Source of the DNA: Actinomycetes bacterium
Lineage (GTDB): Bacteria > Actinomycetota > Actinomycetes > Actinomycetales > Cellulomonadaceae
Direction: 5' to 3'
DNA: 13,571 nt
NCBI GenBank assembly: GCA_023432565.1
Contig: JAEYUL010000089.1
Location: 1 to 13,571 of the forward strand
Shown here in pieces: positions 1 through 5,638 of this stretch. The notes under the pieces are model-generated. The model ran no database searches and had not been told where the DNA came from. It was given only the letters and a program-made list of their open reading frames with translations. Position 1 is the first letter of the stretch; the number at the start of each line of letters is the position of its first letter. Both the position numbers and the translations under genes were made by a program.

Positions 1-909
1 GCCGGCACCACCGCTGTGCCCGGCTCCCGCACCGGCCCCGGCTCCCGCACCGGCCCCGGCACCCGCCGCTGCGCCCGCGCCCGCCAGCGCGCCCGTCACC
101 GCCCCGCCGACGGGCAGCGACGAGGACAGCGCCCCGAGCCCGGCCAGGCCCAGCACCAGGGGAGCGATCACGGAGCGCATGCCGTGGTTGACGTCGCCGA
201 GCTCGAGCAGCAGCGCGCGGCACTCGCCGCAGCCCTCCAGGTGCGCCTCGACCCGGGCGGTCTCGCGTGCACCGAGCCCGCCGCGCACGTGCGAACCCAG
301 CGAGGCCGCGACCGCGCGGCACCCGTCGTCGATCGGGTCCCGCAGGTGCTGCTGCAGGTACGCCTGGCGCAAGCCCTCACGCGCGCGGTAGGCGAGCGCC
401 GCGACGCCGTTGGCGGTCAGGCCGAGCACCGGCGCCACCTCGGCGGGCGTCAGCCCTTCGACCTCGGTGTGCCACAGCACCGCCTGCCACCGCTCGGGCA
501 GCGAGTGGAACGCGCGCGCGACCACGCCCCGCTCGAACCCCTCGAGCGTCGGTTCCTCCGCGGTGCCGGCCAGCGCGGTCCCGGCCTCGAGCGTCGCGAC
601 GTCGTCGGTGGGCCGCACCCGGCGCGCACCCTCACGACGCAGGGTCGCGGTGCGCCGCACGACCGTGAACAGGTAGGCCCGGAACGCCTCGTCCGGCCCC
701 TTGCCGCGACTCAGCGCGGAGTAGACCGCGGTGAACGCGTCGGCGACGACGTCGTCGGCGTCCGCGTGGTCGTCGGTGTACCGGCGGGCGACGACGGTGG
801 CGGCGGCCGCGTGACGCTCGTACAGCCCGGCGAAGCCGCTCTCGTCGCCCGCGCGCGCGGCACTGATCAGCTCCGCGTCGCTCCGCGCGACAGCCGCCTG
901 CGCCTCCAC
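1..909 (-). CDS. ECF-type sigma factor with fused C-terminal zinc-finger anti-sigma-like domain (3' end cut by window)
   Basis: The minus-strand frame is open from a GTG at 909 to the window edge (303 codons, no stop), so the C-terminus is missing. Residues about 24-70 look like sigma region 2 (YTDDHADADDVVADAF) and 136-186 like region 4 (SLPERWQAVLWHTEVEGLTP, then a helix-turn-helix ending GVAALAYRAREGLRQAYLQ). A ZAS/zf-HC2-type module follows: C197, then H223-x3-C227-x2-C230. Residues about 244-283 are a hydrophobic, possibly membrane-spanning stretch, and the visible end is an Ala-Gly repeat tail. The gene should encode a promoter-recognition factor held in check in cis by its zinc module, perhaps at the membrane. 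The start is chosen because it is the only in-frame start codon before the conserved region; a purine-rich GGGGACGGGG lies just upstream. The gene is divergent from the gene at 1083. The family call is firm; the signal sensed is unknown. Confidence 0.85.
   Translation of the reverse strand, partial: MEAQAAVARSDAELISAARAGDESGFAGLYERHAAAATVVARRYTDDHADADDVVADAFTAVYSALSRGKGPDEAFRAYLFTVVRRTATLRREGARRVRPTDDVATLEAGTALAGTAEEPTLEGFERGVVARAFHSLPERWQAVLWHTEVEGLTPAEVAPVLGLTANGVAALAYRAREGLRQAYLQQHLRDPIDDGCRAVAASLGSHVRGGLGARETARVEAHLEGCGECRALLLELGDVNHGMRSVIAPLVLGLAGLGALSSSLPVGGAVTGALAGAGAAAGAGAGAGAGAGAGAGHSGGAG
22..57. repeat. Tandem 18-bp repeat, two perfect copies plus a decayed third
   Basis: Two identical 18-bp units (22-39 and 40-57) are followed by a degenerate copy. 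They encode the Ala-Gly tail of the sigma factor on the minus strand. The unit is a multiple of three, so copy-number change would lengthen or shorten the tail without a frameshift. Confidence 0.85.
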
Positions 910-1082
910 CCGAACCCCGTCCCCGGTCCGCCGTTCGCGGAGCTCCCGCTCCGAACCGGTACCAGGGTGACATACCGTACGGACGTGCAGGAATCTCTCA
1001 GGCGGCAGCAGCAGTCGACCCGACCGGGTGAAACGTTGTTGAAGCGGCGTCACACCTCGTCGCCTGACGTCTCTCATCTCAC

Positions 1083-1838
1083 GTGACGACCGACACCGGA
1101 CCCGTGCTGCCCACCCAGCCGTCGCGCCTGCTCGAGCGATGGCGGGACGAGAGCGTCTCCTCCGTGTGGCGTCGACCGTCGGACTGGTACCACCCGAGGG
1201 GCGACGACCTGGCCCTCGCGCTGCTGCTGCAGGACGACCCCGTGCCCGCCGCTGCGCGCCTCGGCCACGCACGCGGGGACGCGGGCGTCGGGATCGCGGA
1301 GACGATCGACGACCTCGCGTGCCTGTACCGCACGACGACCGGCGCGGAGCCGCCGCTGCAGGTGCTGCGCGCGCTGGCCACGGGCTGGGCGGACGCGCAG
1401 GCCGGAGGGGTGGCGCTGGCGCTCGGGCTCGACGCGGGCTCGGGCCTGCCGGGCGGCGACTACCTGCGGCTGCGGCTCACGGAGTGCTACCCGCCGGAGG
1501 GACCCACGGGCCGCCTGCTCGTCGTGGACGTCGCCGCGGGCACCCCCGACGGGCTGGGCCGCATCGCGCGCTCGGCGGCCGTCGGGGCCTCGTTGCGGGA
1601 GGTGTTCGGGGCGGCGCGCGCGATGGCGAGCCTCGGCAGCGGGGTGTTCGTCGTGCTGCTGGACGACGACGAACCGCACGACGACGCGATGGCGCGACTG
1701 CGGCAGCGCGTCGACGAGCACGCCGTGGGACTCGGGCTCCAGGACGTGACCCGGCGTCCGCTGCGGTGCTGGGTCGAGCCGCTGCCCGCGACGCACGAGC
1801 GTGCCGTGCAGCGCCTGAGCCGGCTCGCCAGGCCCTGA
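1083..1838 (+). CDS. Protein with degenerate GGDEF-like domain, divergent from the sigma factor
   Basis: This 251-aa protein starts at GTG 1083 and has no transmembrane segment or signal peptide. The N-terminal part (1-135) contains RLLERWRDESVSSVWRRP and is not recognised. From about residue 145 the pattern RLLVVDV, a helix, then ASLGSGVFVVLLDDD at 182-196 resembles the GGDEF fold, in which LGGDEFVVLL would sit at that place. Here the signature loop reads GSGVF (185-189), so the acidic catalytic residues of a diguanylate cyclase are absent and c-di-GMP synthesis is unlikely; a binding or regulatory role is possible. No clear Shine-Dalgarno precedes the start. It shares a 173-bp divergent intergenic region (910-1082) with the sigma gene, which suggests linked control. 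I could not identify a promoter there. The GGDEF relationship is an inference from pattern alone; otherwise this is a hypothetical protein. Confidence 0.7.
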   Translation: MTTDTGPVLPTQPSRLLERWRDESVSSVWRRPSDWYHPRGDDLALALLLQDDPVPAAARLGHARGDAGVGIAETIDDLACLYRTTTGAEPPLQVLRALATGWADAQAGGVALALGLDAGSGLPGGDYLRLRLTECYPPEGPTGRLLVVDVAAGTPDGLGRIARSAAVGASLREVFGAARAMASLGSGVFVVLLDDDEPHDDAMARLRQRVDEHAVGLGLQDVTRRPLRCWVEPLPATHERAVQRLSRLARP

Positions 1839-1911
1839 TCCGCGGCGTCGGCGCCGCCCCTGCCGAGGCGCTGGTCCGGGGGCGAACGACGCTTACCACG
1901 CGTAACCGGGC

Positions 1912-1926
1912 TATCTTCGACGCATG
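1912..1926 (+). promoter_or_regulatory. Leaderless promoter -10 for the APH-fold gene
   Basis: TATCTT (1912-1917) lies six bases before the ATG at 1924, with no Shine-Dalgarno between. This TANNNT-N6-start layout is typical of actinobacterial leaderless mRNAs, where transcription begins at the A of the start codon. No convincing -35 box is visible. Confidence 0.5.
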
Positions 1927-2718
1927 AGCTCGCCCGGTGTGGCCCCGCACGACCCTGCCCTGCAACCCGAGGGGATGCAGCGCGGACCCGTGCCGGACGC
2001 GAGCGTCCTCGACCTGGACGACCCTGGGCCGGTGCTCACCGGAGGGGCCAGCGCCGACGTGTTCGCGCTCGACGACGACTACGTGATGCGCCGCTACCGC
2101 GGCGGTCAGGACGCGGGGCGCGAGGCCCGGATCATGCGGCACGTCGCAGCGCACGGCTTCCCCGTGCCGGTCGTCCACGTGAGCCGGGGGCCGAACCTGC
2201 TCATGGAGCGCCTGCACGGACCCACGCTGCTGCAGGCGTTGGCAGCCGGCGAGATCCCCATCCCGGACGCGGCGCAGGTGCTGGTCGACCTGCACACCCG
2301 GCTGCACGACGTGCCGGCGGCCCCGGACGAGCCGACCGACCGGACGCAGTGGCCGTTCGTCGCCTCCGGACCCGTGGTCGTGCACCTCGACCTGCACCCG
2401 GGGAACGTGATCCTGTCCGACGCGCGTGGTCCGATGGTCGTCGACTGGGCGAACGCGCGTGCGGGCACGGCCGAGCTCGACGTCGCCATGACGGCACTGA
2501 TCCTGGGCGAGGTCGCGGTCGACGCCGGCGGCGTCTACTCCCAGGCGGCCCGGGCCCTGCTCGCCGCGTTCGTCGTGCGCAGCGGCGTCTCGCCGCTCGA
2601 CGCCCTCGACCAGGCTGCGGCCACGCGCCGCCGCGACCCGGGGCTCGTCACGGGCGAGAAGGAGCTCGTGGGGGACGCCGCCGAGCTGGTGCACCAACTG
2701 CTGCGCGTCGCGTCCTGA
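1924..2718 (+). CDS. Phosphotransferase family protein (APH / choline-kinase-like fold)
   Basis: This 264-aa protein has kinase-like APH motifs. The nucleotide-binding lobe contains GGASADVFALDDDYVMRRYR and a conserved Glu in GREARIMRHV. The catalytic loop is HLDLHPGN, with H154, D156 as the presumed catalytic base and N161 as a metal ligand. The metal-binding DFG-equivalent is VVDWANA (D174). The C-terminal lobe is helical. Members phosphorylate small molecules such as aminoglycosides, macrolides, homoserine or sugars; nothing here fixes the substrate, and an antibiotic-resistance role should not be assumed. The protein is cytosolic. It is convergent with the DUF1540 gene downstream and appears to be a single-gene transcript with a leaderless start. 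Confidence 0.85.
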   Translation: MSSPGVAPHDPALQPEGMQRGPVPDASVLDLDDPGPVLTGGASADVFALDDDYVMRRYRGGQDAGREARIMRHVAAHGFPVPVVHVSRGPNLLMERLHGPTLLQALAAGEIPIPDAAQVLVDLHTRLHDVPAAPDEPTDRTQWPFVASGPVVVHLDLHPGNVILSDARGPMVVDWANARAGTAELDVAMTALILGEVAVDAGGVYSQAARALLAAFVVRSGVSPLDALDQAAATRRRDPGLVTGEKELVGDAAELVHQLLRVAS

Positions 2719-2740
2719 ACCGCCGCGACGCGGGCTGACG

Positions 2741-2766
2741 CCGCGCAGCGCAGCCTCTCGGCGCGG
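2741..2766. terminator. Weak hairpin between convergent genes
   Basis: A 6-bp perfect GC stem (2741-2746 with 2761-2766) encloses a 14-nt loop. It sits in the 103-bp gap between the APH-fold gene (ending 2718) and the convergent DUF1540 gene (ending 2822). There is no U-tract. It is a plausible but weak bidirectional terminator. Confidence 0.25.
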
Positions 2767-2821
2767 GTCTCGGCGGCCCACGTCGGTGGGGCGTGCGCGT
2801 CGTCGGTGGGGGGTGTGGCCG

Positions 2822-3121
2822 TCAGCGCGGCGCGAACGTCAGGCAGCCGGCGAGGTCGTGGCCACCGCCCACGCGGATCGACTCCGCGGTGCACTCGAGG
2901 TGGTCGTTGTGCGCGCACTCGGGGCGCTGGCACGCGCCGACGTGGCTGAGCACGGTGTCCAGACCACCCTTGACGCCGAGCGGGATGAACGTGGTGCACT
3001 GCGCGTCGCCGGTGGCTCCGCCGACGGTGATGGCCGCGGCGTGGCAGTGGGAGTGGTCGTTGTACGAGCAGCCGGCCACCGAGCACTCGGCGATGGCGGG
3101 CAGGTCCACGAGGTCGGTCAC
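2822..3121 (-). CDS. DUF1540 domain protein with two tandem cysteine modules
   Basis: The protein is 99 aa. Two copies of a small Cys-rich module have identical spacing C-x4-C-x7-C-x15-C: C13, C18, C26, C42, and C64, C69, C77, C93. Both contain the DUF1540-like core (CSYNDHSHCHAAAITV and CAHNDHLECTAESIRV). The even spacing and nearby His residues suggest metal binding or disulfide-stapled mini-domains; the function of the family is not known. GTG at 3121 is chosen because GGAGG lies six bases upstream and the family begins close before the first Cys. A longer frame reaching back to 3253 adds only a basic, non-conserved extension. It lies downstream of the GNAT gene on the same strand with a 193-bp gap, so it probably has its own promoter. 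Confidence 0.85.
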   Translation of the reverse strand: MTDLVDLPAIAECSVAGCSYNDHSHCHAAAITVGGATGDAQCTTFIPLGVKGGLDTVLSHVGACQRPECAHNDHLECTAESIRVGGGHDLAGCLTFAPR

Positions 3122-3151
3122 GGTGCGCCTCCGCAGGATCCGCTGGACGGG

Positions 3152-3181
3152 CCGAGCCGGCGGCTCGGTTCTTCGACGGTA
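3152..3181 (-). promoter_or_regulatory. Possible -10 box and leader hairpin for the DUF1540 gene
   Basis: On the minus strand TACCGT (3181-3176) fits an actinobacterial -10 box. It is followed by a 7-bp perfect hairpin (3152-3158 with 3162-3168, loop 3159-3161) and then the GGAGG ribosome-binding site. The -35 candidate (CTGGCG, 18-bp spacer) is weak. Confidence 0.3.
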
Positions 3182-3314
3182 GACCCGGCCGCGGCGGGGC
3201 GCCAGTAGCGCGAGCAGCGCGATGTTGCAGGTCAGGACGGGTTTTTTGGTCACACGGTCGTTGCGTAAACCGGACGAGACCGGCGTCGTGCGAGGTCAGC
3301 GGGGCGCGGGCGGC

Positions 3315-3926
3315 TCAGGCGCCGAGCGGCTCACGCCACATCGCCACCGGGCGGGCGTCCGGCACCCCGGTGATCACGCCGCGCGAGGCGAACCCGTGGC
3401 GCAGGTACAGCGCTCGGTTGCGCTCCGTGGAGGACTCGAGGTACGACCCGCTGCCGAGATCGTCGACCTGCCGCAGGCGGTGCGCGAGCAACCCGGACCC
3501 GATCCCGGTGCCCCGCACCGCGGCGACCACGCCGATCTGCCCCAGGTACCAGTGCGGGCTCGTCGGACGGACCCGACCCAGGGCGGCGCGCGCCGTGAGC
3601 GCGCGCGGGATGCCCCACAGGCCGACGGCACGGACGAACGTGCGGGTCTGGGCGAGCAGCGCGGGCATCGTCGCGCCCGCGGCGTCCGGTCGCTCCCACA
3701 CCGCGGCGCCGAGGATCGTCCCGTCGGTGTCGCGCGCGACGTCGACGACGACTCCGCGGCCCAGCTCGGCGTGCAGCAGTGCTGTGAACAGGTGCGTGGC
3801 CCGCTCCCGTCTGTCCGCCCCCGCCCCGACCATGCCGACGATCACCGGGTCGTCCTCGAAAGCCTCTCCGAGGACCGCGGCGACGTCAGGCAGGTCGACG
3901 CTCGTCGCCGCCCCCATGTCAGTCAC
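3315..3926 (-). CDS. GNAT family N-acetyltransferase
   Basis: This 203-aa single-domain GNAT protein carries the acetyl-CoA pyrophosphate-binding motif A at 127-147, YLGQIGVV then R138-G-T-G-I-G143-SG. The C-terminal part SYLESSTERNRALYLRHGF gives the conserved late strand with the NxxxLYxxxGF element. The N-terminal half is the variable acceptor-binding part. The substrate cannot be told. The start is taken as GTG 3926, seven bases after GGAG; ATG 3917 is the alternative and would remove three residues. The further upstream frame to 4013 is unlike the family. It is divergent from the gene at 4145 and transcribed towards the DUF1540 gene. Confidence 0.88.
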   Translation of the reverse strand: MTDMGAATSVDLPDVAAVLGEAFEDDPVIVGMVGAGADRRERATHLFTALLHAELGRGVVVDVARDTDGTILGAAVWERPDAAGATMPALLAQTRTFVRAVGLWGIPRALTARAALGRVRPTSPHWYLGQIGVVAAVRGTGIGSGLLAHRLRQVDDLGSGSYLESSTERNRALYLRHGFASRGVITGVPDARPVAMWREPLGA

Positions 3927-3942
3927 TGCACAGCTCCGCTCC

Positions 3943-3956
3943 TGGACGCACGTCCA
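3943..3956. promoter_or_regulatory. 14-bp palindrome upstream of the GNAT gene, possible operator
   Basis: TGGACGCACGTCCA is a 6-bp inverted repeat with a 2-bp centre, 16 bp upstream of the GNAT start. It is suitable in size and place for a dimeric repressor, but nothing identifies the regulator. Confidence 0.3.
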
Positions 3957-4132
3957 CCTTTGAGCGCATCGTCCCCTGCGCCCGCCTTGCCGCACATGGG
4001 CCTTCCGACCCATCGCGACGCCGCCGGCGGCCGGACGTGAGGAACCAGACGACGCAGGTCTCGTCGCAGGTCAGCAGGGTGCGACAGCCTCCGGTCCCCG
4101 GACGCGCCCGCAGAACCCCATGCCGGGAGACG

Positions 4133-4147
4133 TAGGCTCGAACCGTG
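4133..4147 (+). promoter_or_regulatory. Leaderless promoter -10 for the ScoMcrA-head-like gene
   Basis: TAGGCT (4133-4138) is followed by exactly six bases and the GTG start at 4145, with no Shine-Dalgarno. This is the same geometry as the leaderless signal at 1912. The -35 region shows no clear match. Confidence 0.45.
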
Positions 4148-4591
4148 GCCACCTTCTCCGGCGTGACGCGCCAGCACATCCTTCAGGCGATCGCGGAGTG
4201 CGACACCCGCGGCCGCGACGACTTCCTCGGCGTCTACGGCTTCACGGCGAACGGCGACTACACGATCGTGCACAACGGCACGTCGTACGACCTGCCCGCG
4301 ATCCTCGGCGTCGCCCACCGGTACGCCACCGGCCGCCTCGCCCCCGCGCACGAGATCACGGCGAGCCTGAACGCCGCGACGACGCTCGTGCGCAAGCGCG
4401 GCTTCGAGGTCACCGAGCCGACGCCCGCGGCGCGTGCGGCCGCCCGCTCGTCGGCACGCGCCAAGGCTGCTGCGGCGCCCCGCGCCACAGCGACCCGGCG
4501 CAGCACGGCCGCACCCGAGCGCGTGGCGCCCATCTGCCCGACGTGCTCGACGACCCTGCCCGCCACCGGCGTCTGCGACTACTGCGGCTGA
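4145..4591 (+). CDS. ScoMcrA-head-like domain protein with C-terminal zinc ribbon
   Basis: This 148-aa protein has two parts. Residues 1-88 (RQHILQAIAECDTRGRDDFL, YGF, a Tyr-rich strand then VHNGTSYDLPAILGVAHRYA, and LVRKRGFEV) match the pattern of the N-terminal head domain known from ScoMcrA-type HNH endonucleases that cut modified DNA, where it is usually followed by nuclease domains. Here no HNH motif follows. An Ala/Arg-rich linker (about 94-128) leads to a four-cysteine zinc ribbon, C131-x2-C134 and C144-x2-C147, ending in CDYCG. It may bind nucleic acid, but no catalytic residues are visible and a restriction role would be guesswork. It lies 97 bp upstream of the alarmone synthetase on the same strand, with an intervening hairpin and promoter signal. 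The domain assignment is from memory of the family pattern. Confidence 0.65.
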   Translation: MATFSGVTRQHILQAIAECDTRGRDDFLGVYGFTANGDYTIVHNGTSYDLPAILGVAHRYATGRLAPAHEITASLNAATTLVRKRGFEVTEPTPAARAAARSSARAKAAAAPRATATRRSTAAPERVAPICPTCSTTLPATGVCDYCG

Positions 4592-4611
4592 CCGCTCGTC
4601 CGACTGGCGCA

Positions 4612-4635
4612 GGGACCGACGAGGCACACGGTCCC
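4612..4635 (+). terminator. Hairpin after the ScoMcrA-head-like gene
   Basis: A 7-bp perfect stem (4612-4618 with 4629-4635) encloses a 10-nt loop, 20 bases after the stop codon and before the next promoter signal. There is no U-tract. It may be a weak terminator. Confidence 0.35.
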
Positions 4636-4658
4636 GTCCGAGGCCGCCCAGCGGTCGC

Positions 4659-4680
4659 TACGGTGGACGGGCGAGGAAGG
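4659..4680 (+). promoter_or_regulatory. -10 box and ribosome-binding site for the alarmone synthetase
   Basis: TACGGT (4659-4664) is a good -10 box without a clear -35. The strong Shine-Dalgarno AGGAAGG (4674-4680) lies eight bases before the ATG at 4689 and fixes that start over the much longer upstream frame. Confidence 0.45.
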
Positions 4681-4688
4681 GGCGTGCG

Positions 4689-5459
4689 ATGAGCGAGGGC
4701 ACCACGGCCGGCTACTCGCTGCCGGACCTCGAGCACGAGCTCGCGGGCACCGCGGTTGCGGCCGCCGAGGGCGTCACACCCGAGGACGTCGAGAGCGCGG
4801 AGGCCGTCCTTGCGCGCTCCCATGATCTGCGCGACGAGCTGGACAAGCTCCTGACGTACTACCAGTTCGGGATCGACGAGGTCTCGACGAAGATCAACAT
4901 CCTGCGCCACGAGTTCGAGGCGATCCACGACTACAGCCCCATCGAGCACGTCCGCACTCGGCTCAAGTCGCCCGAGAGCCTGCTCGGCAAGGCACTGCGC
5001 CGTCACGTCGACCTCGACATCCCCTCGATCCGCGCCGAGATCCGCGACATCGCCGGCATTCGCGTCACCTGCAGCTTCGTCTCCGACGTGTACTGGATCG
5101 CGCAGATGCTCAGCGCGCAGCCCGACCTGCGACTGCTGCAGACCAAGGACTACATCGCGACGCCGAAGTCGAACGGCTACCGCTCGCTGCACCTGATCGT
5201 CGAGGTGCCGGTGTTCCTCTCCCAGCACGTCGAGCACGTCCCCGTCGAGGTACAGATCCGTACGATCGCGATGGACTTCTGGGCCAGCGTCGAGCACAAG
5301 CTGTCGTACAAGTACCGCGCCGCGATGCCCGACCACCTCGCAGCCGAGCTCGACGACGCGGCCCGCGTCGCCACCGATCTCGACGCGCGCATGGGACGGC
5401 TTCGCGACGAGGTACGCCCGCCGACGGTGGAGATCGTCGGACCGCCCGGGACGCCCTGA
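4689..5459 (+). CDS. Small alarmone synthetase, GTP pyrophosphokinase (RelA/SpoT synthetase domain)
   Basis: This 256-aa protein consists of a RelA/SpoT synthetase domain alone, without HD hydrolase, TGS or ACT domains, so it belongs to the small alarmone synthetases (RelQ/YjbM-like). The motifs are complete: RLKSPESLLGKALRR (91-105) for nucleotide binding, DIAGIR with D120 as metal ligand, YIATPKSNGYRSLHL (155-169) for the GTP site, and E187-V-Q-I-R-T followed by MDFWASVEHKLSYK. The protein should transfer pyrophosphate from ATP to GDP or GTP, making (p)ppGpp, and is cytosolic. Residues 1-85 are a helical N-terminal part. With no hydrolase domain, its product must be removed by a bifunctional Rel elsewhere. 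It is followed by a hairpin and then by RAE-controlled helR, placing two RNA-polymerase-related stress functions side by side. Confidence 0.93.
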   Translation: MSEGTTAGYSLPDLEHELAGTAVAAAEGVTPEDVESAEAVLARSHDLRDELDKLLTYYQFGIDEVSTKINILRHEFEAIHDYSPIEHVRTRLKSPESLLGKALRRHVDLDIPSIRAEIRDIAGIRVTCSFVSDVYWIAQMLSAQPDLRLLQTKDYIATPKSNGYRSLHLIVEVPVFLSQHVEHVPVEVQIRTIAMDFWASVEHKLSYKYRAAMPDHLAAELDDAARVATDLDARMGRLRDEVRPPTVEIVGPPGTP

Positions 5460-5500
5460 CCCACCGCGCACGACCGGCCTGGGCACGGGGGCACACAGAA

Positions 5501-5523
5501 GGAGAGCACCTGCGGTGCTCTCC
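5501..5523 (+). terminator. Hairpin downstream of the alarmone synthetase gene
   Basis: A 10-bp perfect stem (5501-5510 with 5514-5523) has a 3-nt loop, 41 bases after the stop codon. It lacks a U-tract, as is common in high-GC actinobacteria. It lies just before the RAE region, so it probably separates the two genes. A part in helR control is also possible. Confidence 0.55.
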
Positions 5524-5544
5524 ACCTTCAAGGTACAGCGCTGA

Positions 5545-5567
5545 GGGGGTCTTGCGGCAAGGCCCCC
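5545..5567 (+). promoter_or_regulatory. Rifamycin-associated element (RAE) upstream of helR
   Basis: The 23-bp inverted repeat has arms GGGGGTCTTG and CAAGGCCCCC (one G-T wobble) around CGG, with core CTTGCGGCAAG. This agrees, from memory, with the RAE consensus that precedes rifamycin-inducible resistance genes in actinomycetes, including helR and rifamycin-modifying enzymes. It lies 71 bp upstream of the helR GTG start. A weak -10-like TACAGC is at 5534-5539; the -35 is unclear. It predicts induction of helR by rifamycins. Confidence 0.85.
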
Positions 5568-5638
5568 GTCGCCGCGCAGAATCGTCGGCCTCCCGACCCC
5601 ACCGCGCGCCCCGGACGCACGCGGACCAGGAGCGCGAC

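Noticed and set aside
950..1010. Possible glycine riboswitch, from the + strand string GGAATCTCTCAGGC near 988-1001
   Set aside because: That 3' aptamer signature is present, but the required upstream GGGAGAG and CGCCGAAGG-type parts are missing, the upstream sequence belongs to the divergent sigma gene, and no glycine-metabolism gene follows.
16..1086. 356-codon + strand open frame over the sigma factor region
   Set aside because: It is antisense to a well-supported sigma factor and yields Arg/Pro/Gln-rich low-complexity protein, typical of a high-GC shadow frame.
1924..2718. Reading the APH-fold gene as an aminoglycoside resistance gene
   Set aside because: Only general APH-superfamily motifs are visible; no substrate-specific signature or resistance context is present.
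1477..2781. 434-codon minus strand open frame
   Set aside because: It is antisense across two supported + strand genes, and its composition is that of a shadow frame.
3122..3253. N-terminal extension of the DUF1540 protein to 3253
   Set aside because: The extension is basic and unlike the family, and it would read through the leader hairpin and -10 box; the GTG at 3121 has a good ribosome-binding site.
5552..5638. Longer HelR starting at 5552
   Set aside because: The start would lie inside the RAE and add an Arg/Pro-rich segment unlike HelR; GTG 5639 has AGGAG at six-base spacing and matches the family start.
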